A stretch of 64,000 nucleotides of DNA from Sacculina carcini. Its lineage: Eukaryota; Arthropoda; Thecostraca; Sacculinidae. Shown here one piece after another: positions 23,096-34,555 of this stretch. The notes under the pieces are model-generated. The model worked only from the letters and a program-made list of their open reading frames with translations. It had not been told where the DNA came from and did no database searches. Each line of letters begins with the position of its first letter. Position 1 is the first letter of the stretch. Location of the stretch: NCBI GenBank assembly GCA_916048095.2, contig OU696571.1, forward strand, positions 8,926,001 to 8,990,000. The letters run 5' to 3'. The position numbers and the translations under genes are program-made.

Positions 23096-23433
23096 ATGTT
23101 AAAAGTTAAATGCCTAAGTGGCAGCTGCTACACGGGAAGAAGCCGAAGCTTATGAACACACACAGGTGTGTCCCGTGCAGCTCGCTGCCACCGCAGAACC
23201 GACCCTCTCCACGCTATGGCGCCACAAGGACGTAAGACGTATTAGAGAGGGCCACCTCCCCAGAATGCATGTCACTACTCATGACTGATATCTGGTACCG
23301 TCATTTTCTGCTGGGTGGACAGGGGCTGTGGGATTGTGGAATTCGCCCAATGAAATTCTGCTCCGCCGGGTTTCGAACCACGGACCTCCCGCTTGTGAGG
23401 CGGGTGTGCTAACCACTACACCACTGAGTCCAC
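23096..23433 (-). mobile_element. tRNA-Val-derived SINE, copy 1
   Basis: The 5' end (minus strand, starting near 23433) is a tRNA-like head with an A box in TGGTGTAGTGGTTAGCAC and a B box GGTTCGAAACC. The anticodon stem CCCGC/GCGGG holds a loop CTCACAA, which reads as a Val-CAC anticodon. These are the internal RNA polymerase III promoter elements. A body of about 260 bp follows, with no coding potential, ending in a TTTAACTTTTAAC tail. Copy 2 is at 35955-36285. It needs a LINE partner for movement; none here clearly shares its tail. Confidence 0.85.
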
Positions 23434-23944
23434 AATTTTTTTTTTCAATCAATATATTCCGTTCAACGTCATACAAATGCCTCATAAGTAACTAAGGTTA
23501 ATGAAAGCCAATGTGTGATGTTAATGAAAGCCATTGTGTGATGTTGCATCATATGTGTTGTCTTGTTCATATGGCTTTGTGCAGTCTTACCAGTATTGAT
23601 GTGTTGTGTTTCGTACACTGATCTGCATTGAACTGTGTAAGATTTATTGGCTTTCATTAACCTTAGTTACTTATGAGGCATTTGTATGACGTTGAACGCA
23701 ATTGATTTAAAAAAAATTGCGATTAATTGCGATTAAATTGCGCGATTGATTGAAAAAAAAGAAAAACAATTCACACAGGCACATTAGATCACAGGCACGC
23801 ATACATACACCAATAATATCATCTTTTGACATTAAACTAACGTAGCACACGTTTTTCTTTGCACCGAAGCAAAAAAGAATAATGTAAATGCATGAGTAAT
23901 GTAACTGATTAAACAAATATGATTATATCCTAAGCTACTTTTTA
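23434..23944. other. Non-coding DNA with a 53-bp inverted repeat
   Basis: No gene. Holds the inverted repeat at 23460-23698 (listed separately), poly-A/T runs, and an AATTGCGATT repeat at about 23716-23745. Confidence 0.6.
23460..23698. repeat. Perfect 53-bp inverted repeat with 133-bp loop
   Basis: Arms 23460-23512 and 23646-23698 are exact reverse complements (CGTTCAACGTCATACAAATG... at the left). The spacer begins with a near-duplicate of the arm's inner end (AATGAAAGCCAT/ATTG with TGTGTGATGTT). Exact arm identity implies recent origin or ongoing gene conversion. Confidence 0.9.
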
Positions 23945-24021
23945 TTAGGCTAGGCGACCCCCAGTGAAAGCTTCGCGACCCCCCTGCCAATGCTTCGCGA
24001 CCCACCGGCTGGGAACCCCTG
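23945..24021 (-). mobile_element. Probable hAT terminal end
   Basis: Read on the minus strand from 24021, this begins CAGGGGTTCCCAGCC and continues with GGTCGCGAAGC repeats. That is the look of many hAT (Buster/Charlie-type) termini with GGGTCGCG motifs. No matching opposite end or 8-bp target duplication was found. Confidence 0.45.
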
Positions 24022-25500
24022 AGTTAGATGTAACTTTGGTGCGCACCCCTGCAAACAAAGTCGACGCACTGACCAGAGTGCCGCGTGAGGGGGTGACTGA
24101 GGATACAGCTGAACTGGAACATCGTGTGGTTGCGGTGGCTACTAGCTGGTCCAGGCAGCAGTTAGATGACGTGCACATCCAAGCCGCTCATCCAGGAGTA
24201 CGGCGTACGCTCCATTTTGCCAAGCGTGTGATTTCTCCGCGCGTTTCTCGGGCTGAGGCTTAGGCAGTAGTCGGCAGTTGCGATGTGTGCCGATCAATGG
24301 ACCCCGCACCAACAAAGTGGCGGCACAGTGAACTTAGCGTGTCAGAAACCTGGCTCCGTCTTGCGATCAACATTACGCACTACGGGCGACACGATTTTTT
24401 GTCGGTGGTTGATTGCGGTCCGTCGCGCTTCTGTGTGTGGCGTCCGCTCCGCAGACCGGATTCGGCGGCGACTGTTGAGCAGTTGCAGCAGGTGTTTTTT
24501 GAGCGTGGTGGTTGTGCTGAACTGTTATGTGACAACGAAACTGTCGTCCGCAGTCGTCATTTTGCCGCTTTCGCAGCCAGCTGGGGCGTCACCCTACGGT
24601 TTCGCGCTGCTCATGCGCCGAGCGGCAATGCCATCGTGGAGCGGAATCACCGAACCATTAAAGTGCTGGTGGCTAGGAAGCAGTGCTCTATTGCCGAGGC
24701 TGTACATTTATACAACATTACACCCCGCGAGTCGGCACTCGCGCCCGCTGCTGGCGTCTATACCTATCCGGTACGTGAATGTGTGAGTGTGGCTCAAGCA
24801 ACATCAGAGAGCAAGCTTCCGAGTGCAGCGCAGCAGGCCATTCATGATCAGCAGAGCAGCGCTGCACCACCGTATCTCGCCGGCGATAAAGTGTGGGTGT
24901 GGCAGCGTGGCACACGTTGCACTGACTTGTCGCGTGCTGGCGACGTCACCAGTATTGTTTCCGACTAAGTGGTCAATGTGGACGGTGTACCCCGCCACGT
25001 GCGTGGCTTGCGGCCACGACACAATGCTGGCCGGTGCAACGACCCTGATGCTTATCGTGATAGAGCCGAAGACGAGGACGTAGCCGTGCTGGTGTCTCCG
25101 TGCCCACCTGTTGATGTGGCCGAAGCGTCGACGGGCTTGGACGACATTGATGGACCGCCTGCCCAAGCTCCTGATGGCGAGTTTGGCCTGCCTTGTGTTT
25201 GTCGCAGTGAACGTGTTCGCAAACCGCCAGGGCGATATCGCGACTGCTTCATGTGTACGTGAAGGTGTTGTATGTAAGTTAGTTGAGCATTATGGTGTTT
25301 TGTGTGATACGTATATCATGGAGAGGTGTGGCATCGTGGCTGCGTTTGTTTGGCACATTCTCGTTGAGTACAGTGTATGTATATGTGTATGTGTGTGTGT
25401 GCGGGTGTTGTGCGGTCAAGGTCGTGTAAAGGTCACGGTGTGTGCGTGTGCGTACGCTGATTGCTCATTAGTTAGTACGCTGGACTTATTTGGTTGAGTA
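24022..25500 (+). mobile_element. LTR retrotransposon integrase relic
   Basis: A fossil pol fragment on the plus strand. It holds the end of RNase H (DALTRVP), the zinc-binding start of integrase (HPGVRRTLHF), the C-x2-C end (CDVCRSMDPAPTKW), the catalytic core (VVDCGPSRF, LLCDNETVV, PSGNAIVERNHR) and a DNA-binding tail (YLAGDKVWVWQRGTRC). The sequence is closely related to the integrase of the full-length element at 27758-32505 but diverged, so it is an older member of the same family. It is broken, with about two breaks in the visible part. The stretch 25263-25500 is GT-rich 3' sequence, possibly LTR, not confirmed by a second copy. Confidence 0.8.
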
Positions 25501-25594
25501 AGTGAGTCTGTGCGTAACCGTGGTTGTCGCAGGTCTGCCCGCCTGGGAGTTCATTGGCGTATTGTGATATTTTTTCTTCTGCCGTTGTTACACC

Positions 25595-27160
25595 TGCATT
25601 AAAATATCCTTCACAAAAGCTCCATTTCTTTTTGTAGTTCTGTAGGAAGGAAATACACCAGCCCCTTTTTTCTATCCTCTTTCCGATTCGTTACTATGTA
25701 GTGTGATTATGTGCAGTGAGAGAGTGTGTGTGAGAGATTGTGTCTACGTTGACTGAGATTGTGTGTGCGTGAACGTGTTGATATGTCTATGTGCGATCTT
25801 GTACAGTTGAATTGCGTATTGCGTGCGAGAGTGTGTGAGCAAGTGTGTATACTTGTGTATAGCTGTGTGTGTATGCGTTTGGGAATTGTTCATGCCCCGC
25901 GGCGGCGAGTGAATGACAGGCTCGCCGCTGATTGGTAGTTGCGGCGGATGATGACTGTGCGCGTGTTTGTGTGTTCGTGTGTGCTCCCGTGTGTCACGGT
26001 GAGAACTAGGAGTCGTGTTCGTGGTACGGTCTGGTTGTGGCCTCTTGTAGGCGCGCGTGGGCCCGTGATGCCCACGCGCGCCTGTCTGTAATATACTTTA
26101 GTCTTTTTGTTTACATTACAAGCCTTTCGGCCTTTATGTTTTGGAAGTATTGTTTGTCTGCGACCCGGCTTCAGCAGCGGAGATAGTGCCCTCCAGTATT
26201 AGCAGTGGCTTGGAAGATGTGGAGGTGCTCGGCGGCGTGTCAGATTGGTGTGCAGGGGGACGGCAGGAGAACATGGTGCCTGCAGGAGGCAGCGGGGAAG
26301 CTGTGGCCGAGGGTTGCTCGTCGTCCCCCCTGCACTGGTGGTGGACTCGTCGCCGAGCAGCTGGTAGTTTGCTGGTGGAGGCTGCTGGTGCTGGAGGGCA
26401 GGCGAAAGAAAGGTGCTGCTGAGGCCGGAGCAGGAAAGGATCGACCACGACGGTGTGGCCTGCGTGTGCGGCGACGTCACGGCTGTCTGTGGCAGGGTGC
26501 TGAAGGGCACGGGTGTCGACGGGAGCATAGTGGATGCTGGGGTCGTGGTGTTGTGCCCTGTCGCGGCAGCCGGCGATGAAGAGGACGGCAGGCAGCGGTG
26601 GAGCATTGAAGAGCATGGTCGGAGGCGGGAGCGTGGTGGATGCTGGGGCCTGCCGTGTTGTGCTTCTCGTGTGTGCTCCCGCGTGTCACGGTGAGAGCTA
26701 GGAGTCGTGTTCGTGGTACGGTCTGGTTGTGACCTCTTGTAGGCGCGCGTGGGGCCGTGATGCCCACGCGCGTCTGTCTGTAATATACTTTAGTCTTTTT
26801 GTTTTCGTTACAGGTACCCTTTTTACAACAAACCACCAAAAGTGGCTTAACATCGTTTGGCTAAAATCGCCATAAGGAGCATAGTCATCAAAATGTAATC
26901 ACACTGCATGTGTGACTGCTCCCGTCCTTATGTAAGCAACCTGTCATCACAGTCTTATAAGGGCTACTGTTTCGTCACCTGAGCTCTAACGTGGTAAAGT
27001 GGCGCTATCTCACGCACTGCAACTCACGTGCTACTTCCTGTCCTAGTAAATGCACACCTGTCAAGTGCTACAGTGCATTATCTGGTATAGTGAGTTCACA
27101 TACTCCAAACATATCACGACACCTTCCGGTTCGTGGGCATTTCCTAAAATGAAACGGCAC
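25595..27160 (-). mobile_element. hAT non-autonomous derivative, copy A (split)
   Basis: Two pieces, 25595-25701 and 26813-27160, match in inverted orientation two adjoining parts of the 54200-55486 hAT derivative. Shared landmarks are AAGCCACTTTTGGTGGTTTG, the GGAAAGAGGATAGAAAA block and GATGTTTGGAG. The coding-poor LTR element at 25702-26812 lies exactly between them. Both outer ends are missing. Confidence 0.75.
25702..26812 (+). mobile_element. Coding-poor LTR retrotransposon (TRIM-like), older copy
   Basis: Same family as 21488-23086. The left LTR is 25702-26120 and the right LTR is present only as its last 150 bp (about 26660-26812). The interior of about 540 bp aligns with that of the younger copy. 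Left and right LTR parts differ at several sites, so this copy is older. It is broken (the right LTR is partial). It carries no gag or pol. Confidence 0.75.
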
Positions 27161-27194
27161 TATGGCTTAAAATTGGGCAAAACCTTTTAAACCC

Positions 27195-27757
27195 CCCCCC
27201 CTCTTGTCAGCTTCGGCATTCTCTGATTTCATTTCATCCAAGATCGAAACCCTACTCAGCTCTATTGTCAAGCCTTATGGCTCCCTTCCCTCGCCCATTT
27301 CTCATTCTATTTCTCCTTTCAATTCTTTTGCACAAATATCACTTCTCGATAATATTCGGCTCTTACGAAAGACTCAACCTTTCTCCTGTCCGCTCAATCC
27401 GATTTGTTCCAAGAAAATATCATCTAACATTCACCATTTTTCTCCTTTTTACACCCACCTGGTTAATGTTTCTTTCCTTCATGGTGTTTTCTTTGCTTTC
27501 ATTGTTACGGGATTTATTGCTAATAGATCCATTGAAAACGACGCTGTTAGGAGTAAAAAGCGATATTCTGCAACAATTTTACACGAAAATTCCTGTCATA
27601 TTGACCCTCATTGCCCTCTGATCCGCGTTTGACTTGGTGGATCATCGTATTCTTATAAATGACCTCCACTGACTTGGCTTTTCTGATTCTCATCTTGCTA
27701 TTCTTGAGTCAAATCTAACTGACCGCACATTATCCGTGCTGTTGAATTCCGAAGAGT
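27195..27757 (+). pseudogene. L2-like LINE ORF2 remnant, left piece
   Basis: A decayed L2/CR1-type ORF2: the region before RT (SDFISSKIETLLSSI, ...FSPFYTHLVNVSFLHGVF) and then motif A context (LVDHRIL). It continues beyond the LTR element at 32506-32690, where GVPQGSVLGPIIFNIYM is readable. It contains several stops and frame changes and is clearly older than the LTR element inside it. It is the same lineage as 39176-41286. Confidence 0.7.
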
Positions 27758-28219
27758 TGTATCGGAACAGAAAAATATGAAATCAAACACGGTCTGTATT
27801 CTGCACGTTCAAGCACACGTCACCACAATACCAAATTCTCCACAGCACGATGACACACGAACACACACACCACCGAAACACGACAACCCTGCATTCGCTC
27901 GTGCAACGCTGCAACGCGAGTATCACACACAGACACACACATACACACATACACACACACACACATACACACAGACATACATACATACATGCGCATTCAT
28001 GAGCCAACGGCTGACAATACCGGATCAAGTTGCAAGACAGCGAACGACCGGCACACATTTCGCAGAATCATTCATTCGCAACATCAAGGCCACACACACA
28101 CTCACACACCATCGCACACATGCACACGCGCAAGCAGGAACATGACTCAGCATCGTTGAACGCAGATGATTAGCAACACAACATGAATCAATAGTCCAAT
28201 CTGCAAACTGCACACAACA
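27758..28219 (-). repeat. 3' LTR of the 27758-32505 element
   Basis: 462 bp with CA/CATA microsatellites at about 27935-27990. Immediately followed on the plus strand by the reverse complement of the polypurine tract (CTCCTCCCTGA). Confidence 0.9.
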
Positions 28220-31200
28220 CTCCTCCCTGATTTTCAAGAATCAAATCACCGCTCATAATCACACAACCAGGCGGGTGGTCTTCGAGCTCTAGTTGGCAAC
28301 AGTCGACTCTCGTGGTCTCCTCTTCCATCACTATCCTCTTCCACCACTCCGGGCTCTTGAATCGTTGGACGATGAGCATGGTCAGAACCTTCCTGTGGCG
28401 TCGCAGCAGGCAGATGAACAAGTAGTTCATCCTCCGGTCCAGAGTTGGTTTGCGGTCGTTCTTCCGCGATCGTCCTGACCGAGGTGATGTCGCCACTAGC
28501 ACGTTCCTTCAGCCGTAGGTCACGCACATGCCTTGTGACTCCGTCTACCTCCACCGCCTGCTCGGAAATTATCGCCGTTATTCTACCAGTGACATATTGG
28601 GTGGTACACCGAGCTCCCACAGGTTTCACCCACACAGTGTCCCCAAGGCGAAAACGGCAGTGCACATCCTGCACTCTTGAGGCTGTAGTGCGATCAAAAT
28701 TTTTCACTCGCACTGAATATCTGTACAGCATGTTGGCCGGAGCCGTACTAGAAGTCACATCATCCTTTGGAGAAACATTGTACAGGTACACGGCCTCCTG
28801 CACGTCACACCGTTTTCTGGCCGCTATTGCTTTAACACTTCGGTGGCATCGCTCAACGATGCCATTTCCGGAGGGCACATAAGCACAGCGGAATCTGAGC
28901 GTCACGTTCCACTTAGCCGCAAAGGCGGCAAATTCTCGGCTACGGAAGGCAGTGCCGTTATCACATAAGATCTCGCTAGGTGCACCGCGCTCGTGGAAAA
29001 TTTAATCAAGTTCACGTATCAAGTGGTAAGCCGTTTCATTGGGTACCCGCCGCCACAGTGAAAATCTTGAAGGTCCAGAGTCGATCGCTGTTACCCACAT
29101 TTGCTCTCTATGATGCGTCACATCCACGGCCACGCGTTGCCACACTGCCGGCACGCTCAGGTCACCCTTTCTCCATTTGACTGGGGCGGGGTCTATTGAC
29201 CGACAAATTTGGCAGTCAGAAACCACCCTCTGAACTTGGCGTCTTGTCACAAATGCATCGGAGCGCTTGACAAAATACATAGTGCGCCGCACTCCCGGAT
29301 GCCCAGCCTCTGCGTGAGCATGCTGAATCACCTCATCTGTTGGAACGGGTCGGACACCGGCAGCTCCAACTGCATTGAGATGCGCACTGCGCATCCACTC
29401 CTGTGGTACTCTAGTTAGAGCATCTGCCCTGTTGTTCCCAGACCGAACCAACGTGACGGACAAATTCAACGATAGTTCTTCTCTGAGCTGGCAAACTAAG
29501 TCCATGCGGCGGCGTATCAGCATCTCTCCGTGAGCTTTGGTCCTCAAACGACTCTTCCCACTCAACGCGTCGCTAATCCAGCTGTGCACAGTGGCAGAGT
29601 CAGTTCGAATGTTAATTGCAGTGAAATCCCAAGCAATGGCCAAATTCAAACCACGGACCACCGCATCGAGCTCGGCCATGTTTATGTGGAGTGCTTCATC
29701 GTGCCGCAACCAGCAGGCATCCTCTATAAAAGCGCCATCCGTCGATTCGAGCACGACTCCCGTGGCCAGTGAACTAGCATCTGTCCACACGACTGCTTCG
29801 TTTCCTCTGACTGTCCATATTCCACGAGCGGGATCATGGACGGTCACACGTTCATGAACACATCTCAGTTGTGCGGACAGAGCATCATCATGTATGGTGT
29901 CATCCCATCCTGTCGATAGAGAGTTCGCCCTTCTTTTCAGCCAAGCTGCAGCTGGGCGCAGCCATCCACAGATAGGCACGTGCGACACAAGTCGACCACA
30001 CCATGAAAAAACAGAGCGTCGAGTGATTTTCTGAGGTGGAGGTGCAATGGGTGCATCGCGCCTCCAACGAACCACAGAATGGTTGCTCCGAACATGGAGC
30101 CCGAGAAGTCTGGCACCGGTCGACACTCGCTGAGGTGACTTGCATTCCAGGCCGTACTGACGAAAATGTGCGATGACCACTTCCGCACTCACAATATATT
30201 CATCGACCAACAAGTCGTCAACGTACGGCAGCACCGCTTCCTTGATTTATGAGTCCTGCTCGAGCACAGCATGCACAATGAGCTTCATTACAAATGGAGC
30301 AATGCTCAAGCCGAACCCCAACCTCGTGATGCAATAACATCGGCCGTCAATTTCAACTGTTTGATAAGACCATAGAGCTGGGTCCACATGTACTTGAAGG
30401 TAGGCACTCTTCAAGTCTACCACAGCAATATTCTCACCGTGGCGCCTCCATTTTCGCAGCTGATCTGCGCAGACCTCGGCACCTGCTGTGTGCGGAGACA
30501 GGTAACTGTTTAGTTCTCGATAATCGAGAACAGGCCGCACACGCGTCCCATCGCGCTGTTCCACAGCCATCAGCGGCACCAGGCCACGCTGTCTTCCGTG
30601 CAATTTCCTGTCATGCAAAACTAACCAGCCACGATTCACCCAATTATCCAGCTCCTTGTCAAACTTCTCACGAACAGGAGCTCTCATTTTGTACATGGCT
30701 GTAGCATTTCTCAAAACTTCTGGTGCAACACCATTTGCCCATTTCCACTTAGCAGTCCATGTACCAATCTCATGATCAAAACAAACAGTGAAGTCAGCTG
30801 TTTCTATAGCAGGTATGGGATTAGCACGCTTCACGTGCCGCTTGACACCATCTTCAAGGGAACAGGGTGCACTTACAACGTCCTTTTCACCCGCGTTCGG
30901 TCCACACGTGACATTGCACACTGATGGTGACCCAAAAGTCACGCCACGCTCTGGTGTCACATTGACTCCTCCCAGTGCAGCAATGCCGGACATTCCCAAA
31001 ATAACGTCCACACCCAACAGCGGCCGATCAACCACCAAAACCTTCAGTCGAACTGATTTGCCGTTACTAGTTTCTACTTGAGCAAGCCCACTACCTCTAC
31101 AAATAATTTTACCTCCTCCTAGCGCCAGGACAGTTACATGCTCGCCACACCATTGCCGACATCGACGTTGCCACACAAGAGTGTCGGTACACCCGGTGTC

Positions 31201-32037
31201 TACCAGACATCGACATGTTACCCCATCAACAGCAAGCTCAATGATCGGTAAAGCACCATTGTTCATCAAAGCCTGGGAGCGAATGTTGGTGCCTACATAC
31301 CGCTCCCCATTTCGTTTCCCTGGTTCGGACATGATCTGGCAAGATGCCCACGGCGACCACAATTCCAACAGTGGAATATGCGTCTCTGATATCTCGGTTG
31401 AGCAGCACGGGGCGACGCAGCGGCTACAGGAACGCTGACTTGAGCTTCCATTGCGGAAGCTGCGGCGTAAACTGGTACAGGTGGCGAATTTTCCTTGATG
31501 CGCTGATCATTGAGAACTGCTCGCGCTCGCGCTAGGAGATCGCTGATCGTCAAGCACTCAGCCCTAGCACCAGCGCGAATCACGTGTCTCGCCGATTCTG
31601 GTAATCCAGCGACAAATTCACATGACAAAGTGCGATCAGAAACGCCACCAAAAAGCGCAGCAAGTCTGCGAAGTTCCGCCAAAAACACGTCCACCGATTC
31701 GCCCTTGCCAAGCTTGCGCTTTGTGAACACTTCATATGCTGCATGCTCTTCCAAGGCAAAAGCGGCGTACAGTGCCTCTCTCACAGCACTTAAAGACGTC
31801 TGTTTCTCTTCCGGGAGCTGTGACCACACAGAAAAAGCTCCACCGGTAAGTCGCAGCGGCAGAATGGACAGTACTGGCGCACCCCTCAACACACAAAGTC
31901 TCTCGGTCCTTGTGAACCACTCCACCACATCACGACTACCATCAAATTCCTCCACCAGTCTCGCATCAAAGTGCGCCACTTCGCACTTAGCGGTGGTCAT
32001 AGTGTCCATTTGCTCCGAAAAAAATGCCGAAATAGCT

Positions 32038-32505
32038 TGTATCGGAACAGAAAAATATGAAATCAAACACGGTCTGTATTCTGCACGTTCAAGCACACGT
32101 CACCACAATACCAAATTCTCCACAGCACGATGACACACGAACACACACACACCACCGAAACACGACAACCCTGCATTCGCTCGTGCAACGCTGCAACGCG
32201 AGTATCACACACACACACACACACACATACACACATACACACACACACATATACACACAGACATACATACATACATGCGCATTCATGAGCCAACGGCTGA
32301 CAATACCGGATCAAGTTGCAAGACAGCGAACGACCGGCACACATTTCGCAGAATCATTCATTCGCAACATCAAGGCCACACACACACTCACACACCATCG
32401 CACACATGCACACGCGCAAGCAGGAACATGACTCAGCATCGTTGAACGCAGATGATTAGCAACACAACATGAATCAATAGACCAATCTGCAAACTGCACA
32501 CAACA
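32038..32505 (-). repeat. 5' LTR of the 27758-32505 element
   Basis: 468 bp. It differs from the other LTR by CA-tract length and about one substitution, so insertion is recent. Confidence 0.9.
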
Positions 32506-32690
32506 AGAGTCTTCTTCGAAACCACTCTCATCTGGTGTCCCTCAAGGCTCTGTCCTCGGTCCTATCATTTTCAATATTTACATGCTCTCTCTCTGCTCCA
32601 TTTTTCGCTCACTTTCTTTGCAGTAACACATTTTCTCTAACGATATCCAGATCTACCTTGCTCTATCTCGACAAAATGATCTCCTCTCAT
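32506..32690 (+). pseudogene. L2-like LINE ORF2 remnant, right piece
   Basis: Continues the LINE interrupted at 27757 after the AGAGT target duplication. It reads through the SSGVPQGSVLGP motif and then decays. It ends where the AAT-rich tail of the minus-strand LINE at 32695 begins. Confidence 0.65.
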
Positions 32691-32694
32691 ACTT

Positions 32695-34555
32695 ATAATT
32701 ATTATTATTATTATTTATTACAGGCAAATCCAGTAGCATGGGAAGAGTGCAAGCACTATTACCACCCTAAGGTGGCCCCATGTACCGGAAGCGCCCAAAA
32801 GATTCAAAGAGAAAGAGAGTTCGAAAAGAAAAAAGTCTAGAAAGTAAGTTGGAAGGAAAATAACAAATAAATAACAATAAATAATAAACCATCATCCGAT
32901 AACAATCCATAATGTCACTCCGCCCACGTTCCTCAGTAAATAATAACAATCAACAATAAATATGTTTAACAACAACAACAACAATAAATATTATTCAATA
33001 AAACAACAACAACAACAACAACATCCAACACTGAGTAAAAGTATAATTTAATAAATAACAACAACCAATAATAAATAGTAATAACTAGAGAGTAAAATAA
33101 GAATAAATATATATAAATAGAAAATATATAACAATAAGCATGAATAAATAACAATAAATATGAATAAATATACAATTAATAAGACTCAACAGTCAATTCC
33201 GCTCTTTCAGTAGCATTTAATTTACTTTGGCCTTGAATTTCTTCAAATTGTTCTGCGAGAAAGCCCCCTCCTTCAACGTGTTCCAAGTAGACACAGTGGC
33301 TGGAAGAAAGCAGCGTTGGAATTGTTTTGTACGACAACGAATTGGAGCCATGCACTGGGAATGCTGTTTGGATGTAAACCGTGTGCTTCTTGCTGCCACG
33401 AAATCATCAGGAATTGACTTGCTCATCGGATGATGGTCGTTGTGCTTGATCTTGTACAGCATGCACACGCTGCTGACCTTTCGGCGATGGCAAAGATCAC
33501 CAAGAACCAAGTCACCACAGAGGAACTTGCAAGCTCTAACAACTCTGTTGATGAGATTCAGGTGACAATCCGCAGCAGAAGACCACACGGGGGCGCAGTA
33601 CTCCAGAATTGGCAAAATGAAACAGCGAAAACAACTTTTTGAGATTGTGCTGCTACCGAACATCCGATATGCCTTTCTTATAATTCCCAGTTTCCGCGAT
33701 GCCGAACAAACTAGATTCCGAATGTGACTCTCAAACGTCAGCTTTGAGTCTACATGTACTCCCAATATTTTGAGCTCATCACACACGCTGAGTTGGGCGT
33801 CATTAATGAGGATAGCTCCATGTGAAGGCTGAACGGTACGTGACCTAGAAACCAACAAGCATTTAGATTTCTAAGTGTTCAGCATCATATTCCACCTCTC
33901 ACACCACTTCAAGACGCTGCTGAGATCGTCGTTGACCGTTTGACGCACCTGTGGTCTGTCCGAAGGAGATGAAATTACAGCCATCAAGGTGATATCATAA
34001 GCATATCCATATACATGGTTGTGTGTGGTTGTGTACAGGTCAGTGGTGTAAATCTTGAACAAAATAGGACCCAACACATTTCCCTGCGGGACACCGGACA
34101 CAATGTTCTGCCAGCCACTGTATGATCCATCGATGGCAACACGTTGTACGCGATTGGAGAGAAATTTATGCAAAACACTTAGCAAGCGGCCGCCGACTCC
34201 AATGTTTCTCAGTTTTTGCAACAAGCCCTGGTGGCTCACACGGTCAAATTTTGCCGGGAAATCCAACTGCACAATCCAGGCTTCACTGCCTTTGTATAGC
34301 ACTTGTTGGAGCTCATGCGTGATAGTAAGCAGAGCGTCAGTCGTCCTGAGTTTTTTGCGGTATGCAAATTGGTTTTGGTCCGACAGCAGATTGTTGCTCT
34401 CCAGGTATTTGGACAGTCTGGAAGATATCAAGTGCTCGAATATTTTGGACAGAATCGGCGTAATTGATATCGGCCGGTAGTTTGCAACATCAGCTGAATT
34501 GGTTCCTTTTGGTATGGGTGTGATATTCACAACCCGCCAACATGATGGAAACGAA
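32695..34555 (-). pseudogene. CR1-like LINE (third lineage), 5'-truncated RT and 3' UTR
   Basis: Read right to left. RT at 34530-33871 has INITPIPKG-type start context, NYRPISITPILSKIFE, WIVQLDFPAKFDRVSHQGLL (motif A, with AKF where SAF is usual) and SGVPQGNVLGPILF. The catalytic box reads YAYD in place of YADD (near 34004), so the first catalytic Asp is lost. The thumb and tail at 33858-33217 form an open frame (ILEYCAPVWSSAADCHLNLI...CFLPATVSTWNTLKEG). A stop near 33870 separates the parts. The 3' UTR is AT-rich (33200-32790) and ends in a conserved tail CTTCCGGTACATGGGGCCAC followed by (AAT)n at about 32725-32695. Further copies are at 61842-64000 and a decayed tail at 53618-53710. Confidence 0.85.

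Larger units (their letters stand above)
27758..32505 (-). mobile_element. Full-length, very young LTR retrotransposon (Gypsy-type)
   Basis: A 4748-bp element with a perfect 5-bp target duplication AGAGT (27753-27757 and 32506-32510). LTRs are 27758-28219 and 32038-32505, TGTTGTGTGC...CGATACA on the minus strand, with about one difference outside CA tracts. Parts, right to left: gag with zinc knuckle CWNCGRRGHLARSC (about 32020-31300), protease with VDTGC, RT with YVDD (about 31370-30120), RNase H (about 29850-29550), integrase (about 29400-28250), polypurine tract TCAGGGAGGAG at the 3' LTR. Pol overlaps the end of gag, so ribosomal frameshifting is likely. Nearly whole, with about two breaks. 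The primer-binding-type site (32026-32037) equals the complement of the tRNA-Phe 5' end. Placement as Ty3/Gypsy is probable; the lineage is unresolved. Confidence 0.85.

Noticed and set aside
23340-23433. A tRNA-Val gene (A box, B box, CAC anticodon), also at 35955-36030
   Set aside because: The acceptor stem is imperfect and each head is fused to the same 260-bp body, so these are SINE heads, not tRNA genes.
28445-28882. Plus-strand open frames across the integrase of the minus-strand LTR element (also across gag at 31510-32133)
   Set aside because: Shadows of the element's coding strand; no domain similarity of their own.
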